Positions 45,602 through 54,216 of a stretch of DNA of 64,000 bases are shown here, piece by piece (the stretch's first letter is position 1; every line of letters begins with the position of its first letter). Below the pieces are notes generated by a model. It was not told the DNA's origin, searched no databases, and saw only the letters and a program-made list of their open reading frames with translations. A program made the translations under genes and the position numbers. The DNA is taken from the NCBI GenBank assembly GCA_041394245.1, contig JAWKIR010000003.1, positions 124,001 through 188,000 of the forward strand. Direction: 5' to 3'. Source of the DNA: Acidimicrobiales bacterium (lineage in GTDB: Bacteria > Actinomycetota > Acidimicrobiia > Acidimicrobiales > Aldehydirespiratoraceae).

Positions 45602-46621
45602 GTGGCTGCGTCCCCACTCGCCATTCTCCCGAACATGGAAGACGACCTGAACCGGGTCGAAGAGGAGCTCCTGCGCGTCGTGGCTTCCGATGGCGACTTC
45701 CTCACCGAGATCGCCAGCCACCTCATTCTCGCCGGCGGAAAGCGGGTCCGGCCGGGATTTGCGATCGCCGCGTCGTCCGTGCTCGACCCGACCGGCGCGG
45801 CCGCGAGCATCGACGTCGTCCGCGGGGGCTGCGCCGTCGAACTGGTCCACATCGGCTCGCTCTACCACGACGACGTGATGGACGACGCGACGACGCGACG
45901 CAGCGTCAAGAGTGTCAACGCCCAGTGGGGCAACCTGCGGGCGATCCTCGCCGGCGACTACCTGCTCGGCCGTTCTTCGGAGATCGCCGCCGGGCTCGGC
46001 ACCGAGGTCGCCGGCATCCTCGCCACGACCATCACCGAGCTGTGCGAGGGCCAGATCCTCGAACTCGAATCGGCCTACAAGCCCGACCGCACGATCGACA
46101 CCTACGAGCGCTCCATCTCGGGCAAGACCGCCTCACTGCTGGCGGCCGCCTGCCGCATCGGTGCGATCGTCGGTGACCTGCCCCGTGGCGTCGTGGAGTC
46201 GATGACCGAGTTCGGCAAGGCCTACGGCATGGCGTTCCAGGTCGTCGACGACATCCTCGACATCGTCGCCACCGACAAACAGATCGGGAAGGCGGCAGGC
46301 AACGACCTCATCGAGGGCATCTACACCCTGCCGGTCATCCACGCGCTCGCCGATCCGACCATCGGTGCCGAACTCCGACCGCTCCTCACCCCCGACATCA
46401 CGATCGCGCAGCGTGACCGGGCCCGCGACCTCGTGCGCCAGAGCAACGGGGTCACCATCGCCCTCGACGCGGCCCGGAGCTGGGCCGACAAGGCCGCCGC
46501 GACGCTCACCGACCTTCCCGACACACCGGGTGCCCGAGCCCTGCGGGCCGCGGCCGATCACCTGATCGAGCGAGCCGCCGCGCCGCTCGGCCGCAAGCGC
46601 TTCAGCCGCAAGCCCCGCTGA
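45602..46621 (+). CDS. polyprenyl diphosphate synthase
   Basis: A 339-residue trans-prenyltransferase, probably making the long side chain of menaquinone. Both Asp-rich motifs are present: DDVMD (90-94) and FQVVDDILD; LILAGGKRVRP marks the isopentenyl diphosphate site. Residues before the first motif are small (IGSLYH), fitting a long-chain product. GTG 45602 is leaderless. It converges on lysS across a hairpin terminator and sits between lysS and clpC, where mycobacteria carry lsr2. Confidence 0.9.
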   Translation: MAASPLAILPNMEDDLNRVEEELLRVVASDGDFLTEIASHLILAGGKRVRPGFAIAASSVLDPTGAAASIDVVRGGCAVELVHIGSLYHDDVMDDATTRRSVKSVNAQWGNLRAILAGDYLLGRSSEIAAGLGTEVAGILATTITELCEGQILELESAYKPDRTIDTYERSISGKTASLLAAACRIGAIVGDLPRGVVESMTEFGKAYGMAFQVVDDILDIVATDKQIGKAAGNDLIEGIYTLPVIHALADPTIGAELRPLLTPDITIAQRDRARDLVRQSNGVTIALDAARSWADKAAATLTDLPDTPGARALRAAADHLIERAAAPLGRKRFSRKPR

Positions 46622-46660
46622 CCACCCGGTCGTCACCACCTCCACCCGAAATTGAGGCGA

Positions 46661-46685
46661 GTTCACCCGCTCAGGGCGGGCAAAC
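46661..46685. terminator. convergent terminator, polyprenyl synthase and lysS
   Basis: GTTCACCCGC-loop-GCGGGCAAAC forms a 10-bp stem with two wobble pairs, flanked by an A/T-rich outer arm (AATT/AATT). It lies 6 nt past the lysS stop. Confidence 0.7.
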
Positions 46686-46690
46686 CCTCC

Positions 46691-48166
46691 CTAATTTGGC
46701 GGGGTTGGGGGACGGGGCGCGGGGGATTGCGTGGGATCGGCCGCCGGTGCCTCGTCGATGCCCTGTTCGGGGCGCAGGGTCGGGAAGAGCACCACATCGC
46801 GGATCGTGGTGGTGCCGGTGAGGAGCATGACCAGACGGTCGATGCCGATACCGAGGCCGGCGGTGCCGGGAAGCCCGTATTCGAGCGCCCGCAGATAGTC
46901 CTCGTCGACGACCATCGCTTCGTCGTCGCCTGCGGCACCCTCGGCCTCCTGCGCCTCGAACCGAGCGCGCTGTTCGACCGGATCGGTGAGCTCGGAGAAC
47001 CCGTTGCAGAGCTCGCGACCGGCCACGATCGCCTCGAAGCGCTCGGTGTAGCCGGGCCGTTCCCGGTGCTCGCGAGACAGCGGCGACACCTCGACGGGAT
47101 AGTCGGTCACGAAGATCGGTCCCCAGAGTTCCGCCTCGGTGGTCTTCTCGTAGATCTCGAGGATCAGCTTGCCCGGCCCGTAGTGGTCCTTCGCCTCGAC
47201 GCCGAACCGGTCGCAGAGCGCCCGGAGCTCGTCGATCGGCGTGTCGAGGCTGACCTCGACACCGGCATGCTCGAGGATCAGCTCCTCCATGGTCGCCCGC
47301 CGCCACGGGGTCGACAGGTCGACGGCGCGGCCGTCGTAGTCGATGGTGGTCGAGCCGATGACGTCGAGCGCGGCGGCCGCGACGAGCTCCTCGGTGAGCG
47401 TCATCATGTCGTTGTGGTCGGCGTAGGCCCAGTAGAGCTCGAGCATCGTGAACTCGGGATTGTGGCGCGGCGACATGCCCTCGTTGCGGAACACACGACC
47501 GATCTCGTAGACCCGCTCCATGCCGCCGACCACGAGTCGCTTGAGGTAGAGCTCCGGCGCGATGCGCAGGTAGAGGTCGGCATCGAGCGCGTTGTGGTGG
47601 GTGACGAACGGCTTGGCCAGCGCACCCCCCGGAATGGGGTGCAGCATCGGGGTCTCGACCTCGATGAAGTCGCGTTCGCCGAGCCAGCGGCGGATCGACG
47701 CCACGATCGCGGAGCGCTGCCGGAAGGCGGTACGCGCCTCTTCGGTGACCCAGAGATCGACGTAGCGCTGTCGGTAGCGCAGGTCGGGGTCGGTCATGCC
47801 GTGCCACTTGTCGGGGAACGGACGCTGCGCCGGCGCCAGGACGGTCCATTCGTCGACGCGCACCGAGAGCTCGCCGCGCTTGGTGTTCATCACGACGCCG
47901 GTCACGAGGATCCAGTCACCGATCGACAGGCCGGTGAAGCCATCGAAGTCGGGCGTCGACTTCGCCATCGCGAAGAGCTGGATCCGACCCGTCGAGTCCT
48001 GCAACACACCGAACGCGAGCTTTCCCTGATCCCGCCGCAGCATCATCCGGCCGGCGATGGACACGACGACGTCGGTCTCGGCACCGGCCTCGAGGTCGGC
48101 ATGGTCGCGGAGGATCTGGGCGGCCGTCGCGGTGACGTCGGCGCGGTACGGCAGGGGTTCGGTCAT
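46691..48166 (-). CDS. lysS: lysyl-tRNA synthetase, class II
   Basis: A 491-residue LysRS: N-terminal OB-fold anticodon domain (about 30-130), motif 1 near FIEVETPMLHPIPGG, motif 2 VYEIGRVFRNEGMSPRHNPE and motif 3 GLGIGIDRLVMLLTG. The Pro-rich tail after residue 475 is unusual but harmless. ATG overlaps the coaX stop (ATGA), so the two share an operon, as in mycobacteria. Confidence 0.97.
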   Translation of the reverse strand: MTEPLPYRADVTATAAQILRDHADLEAGAETDVVVSIAGRMMLRRDQGKLAFGVLQDSTGRIQLFAMAKSTPDFDGFTGLSIGDWILVTGVVMNTKRGELSVRVDEWTVLAPAQRPFPDKWHGMTDPDLRYRQRYVDLWVTEEARTAFRQRSAIVASIRRWLGERDFIEVETPMLHPIPGGALAKPFVTHHNALDADLYLRIAPELYLKRLVVGGMERVYEIGRVFRNEGMSPRHNPEFTMLELYWAYADHNDMMTLTEELVAAAALDVIGSTTIDYDGRAVDLSTPWRRATMEELILEHAGVEVSLDTPIDELRALCDRFGVEAKDHYGPGKLILEIYEKTTEAELWGPIFVTDYPVEVSPLSREHRERPGYTERFEAIVAGRELCNGFSELTDPVEQRARFEAQEAEGAAGDDEAMVVDEDYLRALEYGLPGTAGLGIGIDRLVMLLTGTTTIRDVVLFPTLRPEQGIDEAPAADPTQSPAPRPPTPPN

Positions 48167-48957
48167 CGTTCGTTTCGTTGGTGGACGATCCGTAGACCGT
48201 GGAGGGTGAGGAACGGCTCGACGTGCTCGATCGACTCGGCCACCGGGGCGATCAGGTGGGCCAAGCCGCCCGTGGCGACGACATTGATGTCGCCCAGCTC
48301 ACCGGCGAACCGTTCGACCATGCCGTCGATCATCGCGGCGAAGCCGTAGACGGCACCCGACTGGATCGACTCCACCGTCGACTTCCCGATCACGCTGCGG
48401 GGTTCGACGAGTTCGATGGCCCGGAGTTGAGCGGCCCGCCCGAAGAGCGCGTCGAGGCTGATCTCGATGCCCGGGGCGATGGCACCGCCGAGGAACTCGC
48501 CCTCGGAGGAGATGACGTCGAAGTTGTTGCCCGTGCCGAAATCGACGACCACCGTCGGGCCGCCGTAGAGGTCGTAGGCCGCGATGGCGTTGGCGATCCG
48601 GTCGGCACCGACCTCTTTCGGGTTGTCGTAGAGGATCGGCATTCCCGTCTTGACACCCGGCTCGATGACGATCGGATCGAACGTCAGATAGCGCCCGACC
48701 ATGTCGCGCAGGTTGGCCAGGATCCGCGGTACCCCGGAACAGATCGCGATGCCGGTGAGCTCACTCTCGAAATCGATGTCGGCGGTGTCGAGCAACGAGC
48801 GAATGGCGATGGCGTACTCATCGGAGGTCCGCGACGCGTCGGTGGAGAGCCGCCAGTGGTCGACGAGCCCGACGCCGGCCCCGTCGCCGACGTCGCTGTC
48901 GAGGTCGTAGAGGCCGAGCACATTCTGCGTGTTGCCGACGTCGATCGTGAGAAGCAC
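48163..48957 (-). CDS. coaX: type III pantothenate kinase
   Basis: A 264-residue ASKHA-fold kinase for the first step of CoA synthesis. Phosphate loop DVGNTQNVLGLYD, the pantothenate/metal region GADRIANAIAAYD and DFGTGNNFDVIS are typical. GTG 48957 follows TAGCGT (48964-48969) by 6 nt (leaderless). panC is 1.4 kb upstream; panD, which normally lies between them, is replaced by two unrelated genes. Confidence 0.95.
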   Translation of the reverse strand: MLLTIDVGNTQNVLGLYDLDSDVGDGAGVGLVDHWRLSTDASRTSDEYAIAIRSLLDTADIDFESELTGIAICSGVPRILANLRDMVGRYLTFDPIVIEPGVKTGMPILYDNPKEVGADRIANAIAAYDLYGGPTVVVDFGTGNNFDVISSEGEFLGGAIAPGIEISLDALFGRAAQLRAIELVEPRSVIGKSTVESIQSGAVYGFAAMIDGMVERFAGELGDINVVATGGLAHLIAPVAESIEHVEPFLTLHGLRIVHQRNER

Positions 48958-48979
48958 GCCGAAACGCTACCGGGAGCGC

Positions 48980-49024
48980 ACGGCCGAGCGAGCCACGGCC
49001 GAGCGAGCCACGGTCGAGCCAGCC
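48980..49024. repeat. three 15-bp tandem repeats upstream of coaX
   Basis: ACGGCCGAGCGAGCC is repeated exactly twice and then with two base changes. It lies just upstream of the coaX -10 element. Function unknown. Confidence 0.7.
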
Positions 49025-49039
49025 AGGGTCGCGCTGCGG

Positions 49040-49516
49040 CTACCCATCGCTCCCCCACTCGATCGTCACCAGGTGCGCCGGCTCACGCTCGGGGTCGGTG
49101 AAGTGCACATGACGGACCGCGTCACCGTCGTGGTCCCCGCGTAGGGCAAATCCCCAGTCGTGGCGTCGGCGGCCGGCGAACACGAGCGTCCAGACGTCGC
49201 CCTCGATCGCCGTGACCGCGTGGTACTCGCCTCGCGACACGCGACGAGGTCGGAATCGGCGGTGCCGACGCACGGTCCCGGGCCCCGCGACGGATGCGAG
49301 ATCAGGGAACCACGACTCGTCGTATCCGCCGCGCAGCGCGATCGTCACGAAGTTCCACGGGTGATCGTGTGGCTCTCGTTCATCGGTCCCGCCGATGTGG
49401 TGCAGCATCACGTTGCACCGGCCACCGGCCAACACGACCCCCCACCGATCGAGGTAGAGGTCGCCGGTCGACGCGTCGACCAGACGGAGACGATGGCGGC
49501 TCGCCAACCAGGCCAA
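49040..49516 (-). CDS. cupin-like protein, 158 aa, unknown function
   Basis: TTG 49516 lies 3 nt after the scramblase stop, implying translational coupling. The sequence has a cupin-like metal pattern: EPHDHPWNFVTIALRGGYDE (His-x-His-...-Glu) and later EYHAV (His), with beta-strand-rich composition. It may be a metal-dependent dioxygenase or sugar-isomerase-fold protein. No more exact family is recognised, and the start is uncertain. Confidence 0.6.
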   Translation of the reverse strand: MAWLASRHRLRLVDASTGDLYLDRWGVVLAGGRCNVMLHHIGGTDEREPHDHPWNFVTIALRGGYDESWFPDLASVAGPGTVRRHRRFRPRRVSRGEYHAVTAIEGDVWTLVFAGRRRHDWGFALRGDHDGDAVRHVHFTDPEREPAHLVTIEWGSDG

Positions 49517-49519
49517 CCG

Positions 49520-50341
49520 TCAGCCCAGCCCGCGCGAGTCCTGCTTCAACGCCAGATCGACCGAGACCGCCGACGCGACCACGAGGCTGCGCAGCGGCTC
49601 TTCGAGTGGACGATGAATCTGCAGGACATAGTTGTCCGCCGTCGTGAACATCGTCTTCGCCAAGCCCTCCCAGGTCTTGGTGATCCGTGCCACCTCGTTG
49701 CCGTGGGCGTCCTGGAGGTTGAAGTTCCAGGCCCGCCAGTTCTCGCCGTTGAGCGTGCCGATCTCGCCGTTGGGGCCCTCCAGCGAGAACCGGATCTTGC
49801 CGATCATGTTCTTCTGCACGATCGAACCGACCGGGTTTCCGGCGGCATCGGCGACGTGCACCTTCGATTTCGCGAACTTCGCAGGGCGGGTCACGGTGAG
49901 CTGCACGGCGCCGTTGGCGTCGACCAGTTGCAGCGAATGGGTCATGAACTGGTCGAGGCTGCTGACGAAGCGGGCGACCTTCTTGAGCGTGGATTGACCG
50001 ACCTGACGGATCGCCCCGATCTGGGTCCCGTGTTGGTCGTAGACCGCGTATTCGGTGTTGATCTCGAGCAGCTTGGCCTTCTGGTTCACCACCAGGACGG
50101 GTTCGGTGAACATCGTTCCGCCACCGGTCGCGCCGGTCTGGACGCCGGCCTTCTCGGCCACCTGACGCTGCACCTTGTCGGCCGCCATCCCGGTCGTGGG
50201 CACCGTGCCCGAGTCGACGAGGGGGTCGACACCCTGACGTCCGTGGTCCGACACGTGATCGGTCCACTGGGTGCCATCGTGGTAGCGCAGCTCGTGCTTG
50301 CCACCGGGGTCCGGATACCAGTCGGCCGTGTAGTCAGTCAT
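49520..50341 (-). CDS. DUF2510 / phospholipid scramblase-related protein
   Basis: 273 residues. The N-terminal DUF2510 (YTADWYPDPGGKHELRYHDGTQWTDHV, in parts) is an actinobacterial envelope-associated motif. From about residue 80 a scramblase/LURP-one-like beta-barrel begins (TEPVLVVNQKAKLLEIN...; GSIVQKNMIGKIRFSLEG later). It may interact with membrane lipids. ATG 50341 follows TATCCT (50348-50353) by 6 nt, so it is leaderless and starts its own unit with the cupin-like gene. Confidence 0.82.
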   Translation of the reverse strand: MTDYTADWYPDPGGKHELRYHDGTQWTDHVSDHGRQGVDPLVDSGTVPTTGMAADKVQRQVAEKAGVQTGATGGGTMFTEPVLVVNQKAKLLEINTEYAVYDQHGTQIGAIRQVGQSTLKKVARFVSSLDQFMTHSLQLVDANGAVQLTVTRPAKFAKSKVHVADAAGNPVGSIVQKNMIGKIRFSLEGPNGEIGTLNGENWRAWNFNLQDAHGNEVARITKTWEGLAKTMFTTADNYVLQIHRPLEEPLRSLVVASAVSVDLALKQDSRGLG

Positions 50342-50373
50342 ACCCGGAGGATAGGCGGTCGGTCGATCACCGC

Positions 50374-51222
50374 TCAGTCGATGGTGCAGCCGTCGTTGTC
50401 GATCAGGCGAGCCTTGCTGAACTTCACGGCCAGCAGGAGCCGGACGTCGCCGGTCAGTGGACCCGAACCGACCAACGAATGCGCGGGCACGGCGACGGCG
50501 TAGCCGACGGTGCCGAGGGTGGCGTCGGCGAGCACGGCCCGCATGGCCGACTCCACCGCTGCGGGGTCTCGTTCGCCCTCGGCGATCGCTGCGAGGCCCG
50601 CGTCGAGCGCGCTGCGCAACAGCGGCGCCTGGGCCCGCTCCTCGGTCGTGAGGTAGACGTTGCGGCTCGACATGGCGAGCCCGTCGGCCTCGCGCACGAT
50701 CGGGCAGGGCACCACCTCGACCGGCATGCTGAGGTCGGCGACCATGCGGCTGACCACGGCCACCTGCTGCCAGTCCTTCGCGCCGAAATACGCCCGGCAC
50801 GGTCCGACGATGGAGAACAACTTCGCCACCACGGTGGCCACGCCGGCGAAGTGCGTCGGCCGCTGCACACCCTCGAGCGGTGCAGCGACACCCGGCACGG
50901 TGACCACCGTGTCGATGGCGCGGGGATACATCTCCTCCACCGACGGGGCGAACACGTAGTCGACACCGGCCGCCTCGCACCGGGCCGAATCCGACGCGAG
51001 ATCGCGTGGATAGTCGGCGAGGTCCTCGTCGGGCGCGAACTGGAGCGGGTTCACGAAGATCGAGACGATCGTGCGGTCGTTGGCGGCCACCGATGCCTGC
51101 ACCAGCGAGACGTGGCCGTCGTGCAGATAGCCCATCGTCGGCACGAAGCCGACCGAGAGACCGGCAGCCCGGTCGGCGTCGAGTACCCGCCGCAGCTCGG
51201 TGATCGTGTGGATGGTTTCCAT
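50374..51222 (-). CDS. panC: pantothenate synthetase
   Basis: A 282-residue ATP-dependent ligase joining pantoate and beta-alanine. HIGH-type motif PTMGYLHDGH (28-37), the pantoate site FVNPLQFAPDEDLADYPR and the KMSKS-like LAMSSRN are present. It lies 7 nt after the DUF2520 gene, in the fol-pan operon. panD, the source of beta-alanine, is not in the window. Confidence 0.95.
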   Translation of the reverse strand: METIHTITELRRVLDADRAAGLSVGFVPTMGYLHDGHVSLVQASVAANDRTIVSIFVNPLQFAPDEDLADYPRDLASDSARCEAAGVDYVFAPSVEEMYPRAIDTVVTVPGVAAPLEGVQRPTHFAGVATVVAKLFSIVGPCRAYFGAKDWQQVAVVSRMVADLSMPVEVVPCPIVREADGLAMSSRNVYLTTEERAQAPLLRSALDAGLAAIAEGERDPAAVESAMRAVLADATLGTVGYAVAVPAHSLVGSGPLTGDVRLLLAVKFSKARLIDNDGCTID

Positions 51223-51229
51223 GCGGGTC

Positions 51230-51958
51230 CTACTCCTCGGTCGGTTGCGGCCGGCCGGCCAGACGGCGAGCTTCGGCCGCCAACGCGGCATAGCCGGCTG
51301 CCTCGTCGTCACCCAACGCGGCCAGGTGTCGACGGATCGTGTCCTCGTCGCCTCTCGCCGCGGGGCCGGTGAGCGCCGCTGCCGGTCCGAGGTCGCGGAC
51401 ATTGGCGAGCGAGCCCTCGGCCAGATCCAGGAGCGCGTCGAAGGGCACACCGGCGATCGCCGCGACCCGCTCGACCTGGCCGAGCAGCGCCACCAGGTGG
51501 TTCGACGCGATGACGGCGGCCGCGTGATAGCCGGCCCGGTCCTCGTCGGCGACGAAGAACGACCGTCCGTCGAGGGCGGCGACGATGCGTTCGACGACCG
51601 GGTCGCCGGCGGTCGCGAACCAGGCACCACGCAACCGAGCGGCGCCGATCTCGGCGTCGGGCAGCGAGACGAGCGGGTGCAGGGCAGCCACCCGGCGGTG
51701 GTCGCCGAGTTCGGCCAGCCCGCGGGATCCGGACAGGTGGATCACCGCCGCGTCGGTGGGCGCCAGCGCAGTGGCGACGCCTGCGATCGCGTCGTCGGGG
51801 GTCGCGATGATCACCGCGTCGGCGGCCACTCCGACCGTCGAGAGGTCGTCGCCCCGTCCGAAGAAGACCGGCTCGGGCCAGCCCGCGGCGCGCAACGCCA
51901 GAGCCAGGGAGCGACCGGCCCGCCCCGGACCGATGATGTGGAGCTGCACGGCGGTCAC
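51230..51958 (-). CDS. Rossmann-like DUF2520 protein
   Basis: A 242-residue protein with an N-terminal NAD(P)-binding fold (IIGPGRAGRSLALALRAAG) and a helical DUF2520 C-terminus (HLSGSRGLAEL, then AGYHAAAVIASNHLVALLGQ). It is the counterpart of the gene before panC in mycobacteria (Rv3603c); the family has been linked to pantoate synthesis by context only. GTG 51958 has a short gap (15 nt) after folK. Confidence 0.85.
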   Translation of the reverse strand: MTAVQLHIIGPGRAGRSLALALRAAGWPEPVFFGRGDDLSTVGVAADAVIIATPDDAIAGVATALAPTDAAVIHLSGSRGLAELGDHRRVAALHPLVSLPDAEIGAARLRGAWFATAGDPVVERIVAALDGRSFFVADEDRAGYHAAAVIASNHLVALLGQVERVAAIAGVPFDALLDLAEGSLANVRDLGPAAALTGPAARGDEDTIRRHLAALGDDEAAGYAALAAEARRLAGRPQPTEE

Positions 51959-51973
51959 GGTACCGGAGCCGGA

Positions 51974-52453
51974 TCAGAGGTCGGAGAGCTCGCCGAGCCG
52001 AACGATCTCGTCGGCCGCGGCGGCGGCGACCACGTCGTAGCCCGCAGGCAGCAGATCGGCACCGACATCGGCGAGCGGCACGAGCACGAAGGACCGTTCG
52101 AACATGCGCGGGTGGGGCACGAGCAGCTCCGGGGGATCGTCGACCGTCTCACCGTCGACCCACAACACGTCGACATCCAACGTCCGCGGCCCCCAATGGA
52201 CGACCCGGACACGCTCGGCCGCAACCTCTCGTTGGCGGCACACCTCGAGCAGCGCACGGGCGTCGAGCATCGTGTGAAGGCGGACGACCATGTTGAGGTA
52301 GCGGTCCTGTTCGACCTCCGAGACGGGCGGCGTCTCGTAGACGGCCGACACTGCGTCGAGATCCGGGAGTGCCGCGATCGCCGTGCGCAGATGACCGACG
52401 CGGTCCCCGATGTTGGAACCGAGAGCCAGAAAGGCGCGATGACGGTCGCTCAT
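51974..52453 (-). CDS. folK: 6-hydroxymethyl-7,8-dihydropterin pyrophosphokinase
   Basis: A 159-residue HPPK of folate synthesis. FLALGSNIGDR at the N-terminus and WGPRTLDVDVLWVDG, with the metal-binding Asp pair, are diagnostic; VPHPRMFERSFVLVPLAD follows. It overlaps folB (ATGA) and continues the folate operon. Confidence 0.95.
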   Translation of the reverse strand: MSDRHRAFLALGSNIGDRVGHLRTAIAALPDLDAVSAVYETPPVSEVEQDRYLNMVVRLHTMLDARALLEVCRQREVAAERVRVVHWGPRTLDVDVLWVDGETVDDPPELLVPHPRMFERSFVLVPLADVGADLLPAGYDVVAAAAADEIVRLGELSDL

Positions 52454-52815
52454 CGGCGACGGGTGAGCCGCATCCCGCTCGACGCGACGTCCTGGGGAAC
52501 CGGCGGGCGCAACTTGCGCACCTCGACGGTGACCTCTTCGATGCGTTCGTCGGTCAACACGGCCTCGGCCACCCGCTGGGCCATCCGCTCGAAGAGCTGG
52601 AACGACTCGTCACGGGTCACCGCCTCGATGCGATCGAGTACGGCGCCATAGTCGATCGTGTCGTCGAGGACATCGGTGGTCGTCGCCGGAAGCTCGGCGA
52701 TGATGTCGATGTCGAACTCGTAGGGCTGACGGCGGTCCTGTTCCTCCGGCAGCGCGCCACAGATGCACATGGCCCGGATGCCCCGGAGCTGGATGACGGC
52801 GTCGGGGGAGCCCAT
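52450..52815 (-). CDS. folB: dihydroneopterin aldolase
   Basis: A 121-residue tunnelling-fold enzyme that splits dihydroneopterin to hydroxymethyl-dihydropterin. Blocks: IQLRGIRAMCICGALPEEQ, DDTIDYGAVLDRIEAVT, and VEVRKLRPPVP with the catalytic Lys. ATG 52815 follows the pseudo-phosphatase stop by 9 nt. Confidence 0.93.
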   Translation of the reverse strand: MGSPDAVIQLRGIRAMCICGALPEEQDRRQPYEFDIDIIAELPATTTDVLDDTIDYGAVLDRIEAVTRDESFQLFERMAQRVAEAVLTDERIEEVTVEVRKLRPPVPQDVASSGMRLTRRR

Positions 52816-52824
52816 CGATGCCGC

Positions 52825-53412
52825 TCAGTCGTCGGCGTCGGGCGCGTCGGCGCCGTCGGCGTCGCTGTCGGGCGCCGGGTCGGCGGTGAACGCACCGAAC
52901 TCGACTTCGGCCGGCGGCGCGCACTTGGCCACCATCGTGACGAGCTCACGGGCATTGGGCCCGAGCTCTCGTTCGAAGAGCTGCTCGGTGATGTTGATCG
53001 CACGCGGGCCGTCGGGGACGAGCCCCATCCAGAGGAGGTAGGCAGCCATCAGACCCGACACGGTCTCGCCCAGTTCCTCGCGGTGTACGACGATCTTGTG
53101 GCCCGCGTCGACGTGGTCTCGGATCGAGGACATCGCCCGGGTGAGACCGAGCGGGCCGTCCTTCGGGCCGGCGAAGGGCACATGATGGAACGGCACACCC
53201 AGCTCTTCGTAGTTGTGCAGGTTGTGGGTCGAACTGATCAACGACACGACGAAATCGAACTCGTGCTGGCGGAGCCAGATGATCTCCTCCTGGCGCCGGA
53301 CCTTGCGATGACTGTCGCCGTAGCCACCGGGTCGCTCGCAGACCGCGACGCGATCCTTGATCACCCACCGGAAATGCCGCGGCTCGATGCCCTGGGCCCA
53401 CTTGCCCCTCAT
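52825..53412 (-). CDS. dual-specificity-phosphatase-like protein with lost active site
   Basis: A 195-residue protein with the dual-specificity phosphatase layout: strand VVSLISSTHN, then GVPFHHVPFAGPKDGP and the loop region KIVVHREELGETVSGLMAAY. The His110 of the HCx5R loop is kept, but Cys is Arg111 and the Arg position is Thr117, so it should be catalytically dead. The C-terminus is acidic. It sits between folP and folB, overlapping folP by ATGA, so it is co-expressed with folate genes and may bind a phosphate ligand or partner. Confidence 0.7.
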   Translation of the reverse strand: MRGKWAQGIEPRHFRWVIKDRVAVCERPGGYGDSHRKVRRQEEIIWLRQHEFDFVVSLISSTHNLHNYEELGVPFHHVPFAGPKDGPLGLTRAMSSIRDHVDAGHKIVVHREELGETVSGLMAAYLLWMGLVPDGPRAINITEQLFERELGPNARELVTMVAKCAPPAEVEFGAFTADPAPDSDADGADAPDADD

Positions 53413-54200
53413 GACTGCACTACTCGCACGGCGTGGACCGTAGCTCGCACATCGTGCACGCGGACGATGTCGGCGCCCAAGTGTGTGCTCCACGCGGCCA
53501 GGGCAACGGATCCTTCGCGCCGATCGTCGGGCGGGGTCGCCGGCGTTTCGGCCGCAATACCGTCGGAGTCGGCGTGGATCTCGCCGATGAAACGCTTGCG
53601 ACTGACCCCGACCATCACCGGTGCGATCTCCAGGAATCGGTCGAGGTTCGCCACGAGATCGAGGTTGTGCGTGGTGGTCTTGCCGAATCCGATCCCCGGA
53701 TCGACCCACAGGCGGCTGACCCCCGCAGCGCGGCCCCGAGCCGCGGCGTGGTCGAGAAAGGCGTGGATGTCGTCGACGACGTCGTCGTAGACCGGATCGT
53801 CCTGCATCGTTGCGCTCGGACCGAGGGCGTGCATCGCGATCCAACCGGCACCGGTGTCGGCCGCGACGGCCTCGAGGCTCGCGCTGATGTCGTTGATGAT
53901 CGTCGCCCCGGCCGCGACCGCGGCACGGGCCACGGCGGGCTTGGTGGTGTCGATGGAGATCTCGACCTCGCCGATGGTCCCCGCCAGTTCCTCGATCACC
54001 GGGATCGTGCGGGCCAGTTCGGTCGCCTCGTCGACGGCGACCGCGCCGGGCCGGCTGCTCTCGCCGCCGATGTCGATGAGGTCGGCGCCCTCGTCGACCA
54101 GCCGTCGGGCATGAGCGACCGCGGCCGCGGGATCGAGCCACCGACCTCCGTCGGAGAACGAGTCGGGTGTGATGTTGACGATGCCCATCACCCGGGTCAT
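53409..54200 (-). CDS. folP: dihydropteroate synthase
   Basis: A 263-residue TIM-barrel enzyme joining the pterin diphosphate with p-aminobenzoate. GIVNITPDSFSDGG begins the protein, DIGGESSRPGA and INDISA follow, and PVMVGVSRKRFIG is the sulfonamide-site loop. ATG 54200 is the conserved start; a 42-codon upstream extension is rejected. Sixteen nt separate it from folE. Confidence 0.95.
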   Translation of the reverse strand: MTRVMGIVNITPDSFSDGGRWLDPAAAVAHARRLVDEGADLIDIGGESSRPGAVAVDEATELARTIPVIEELAGTIGEVEISIDTTKPAVARAAVAAGATIINDISASLEAVAADTGAGWIAMHALGPSATMQDDPVYDDVVDDIHAFLDHAAARGRAAGVSRLWVDPGIGFGKTTTHNLDLVANLDRFLEIAPVMVGVSRKRFIGEIHADSDGIAAETPATPPDDRREGSVALAAWSTHLGADIVRVHDVRATVHAVRVVQS

Positions 54201-54216
54201 GTGATCACCCGTCCGA

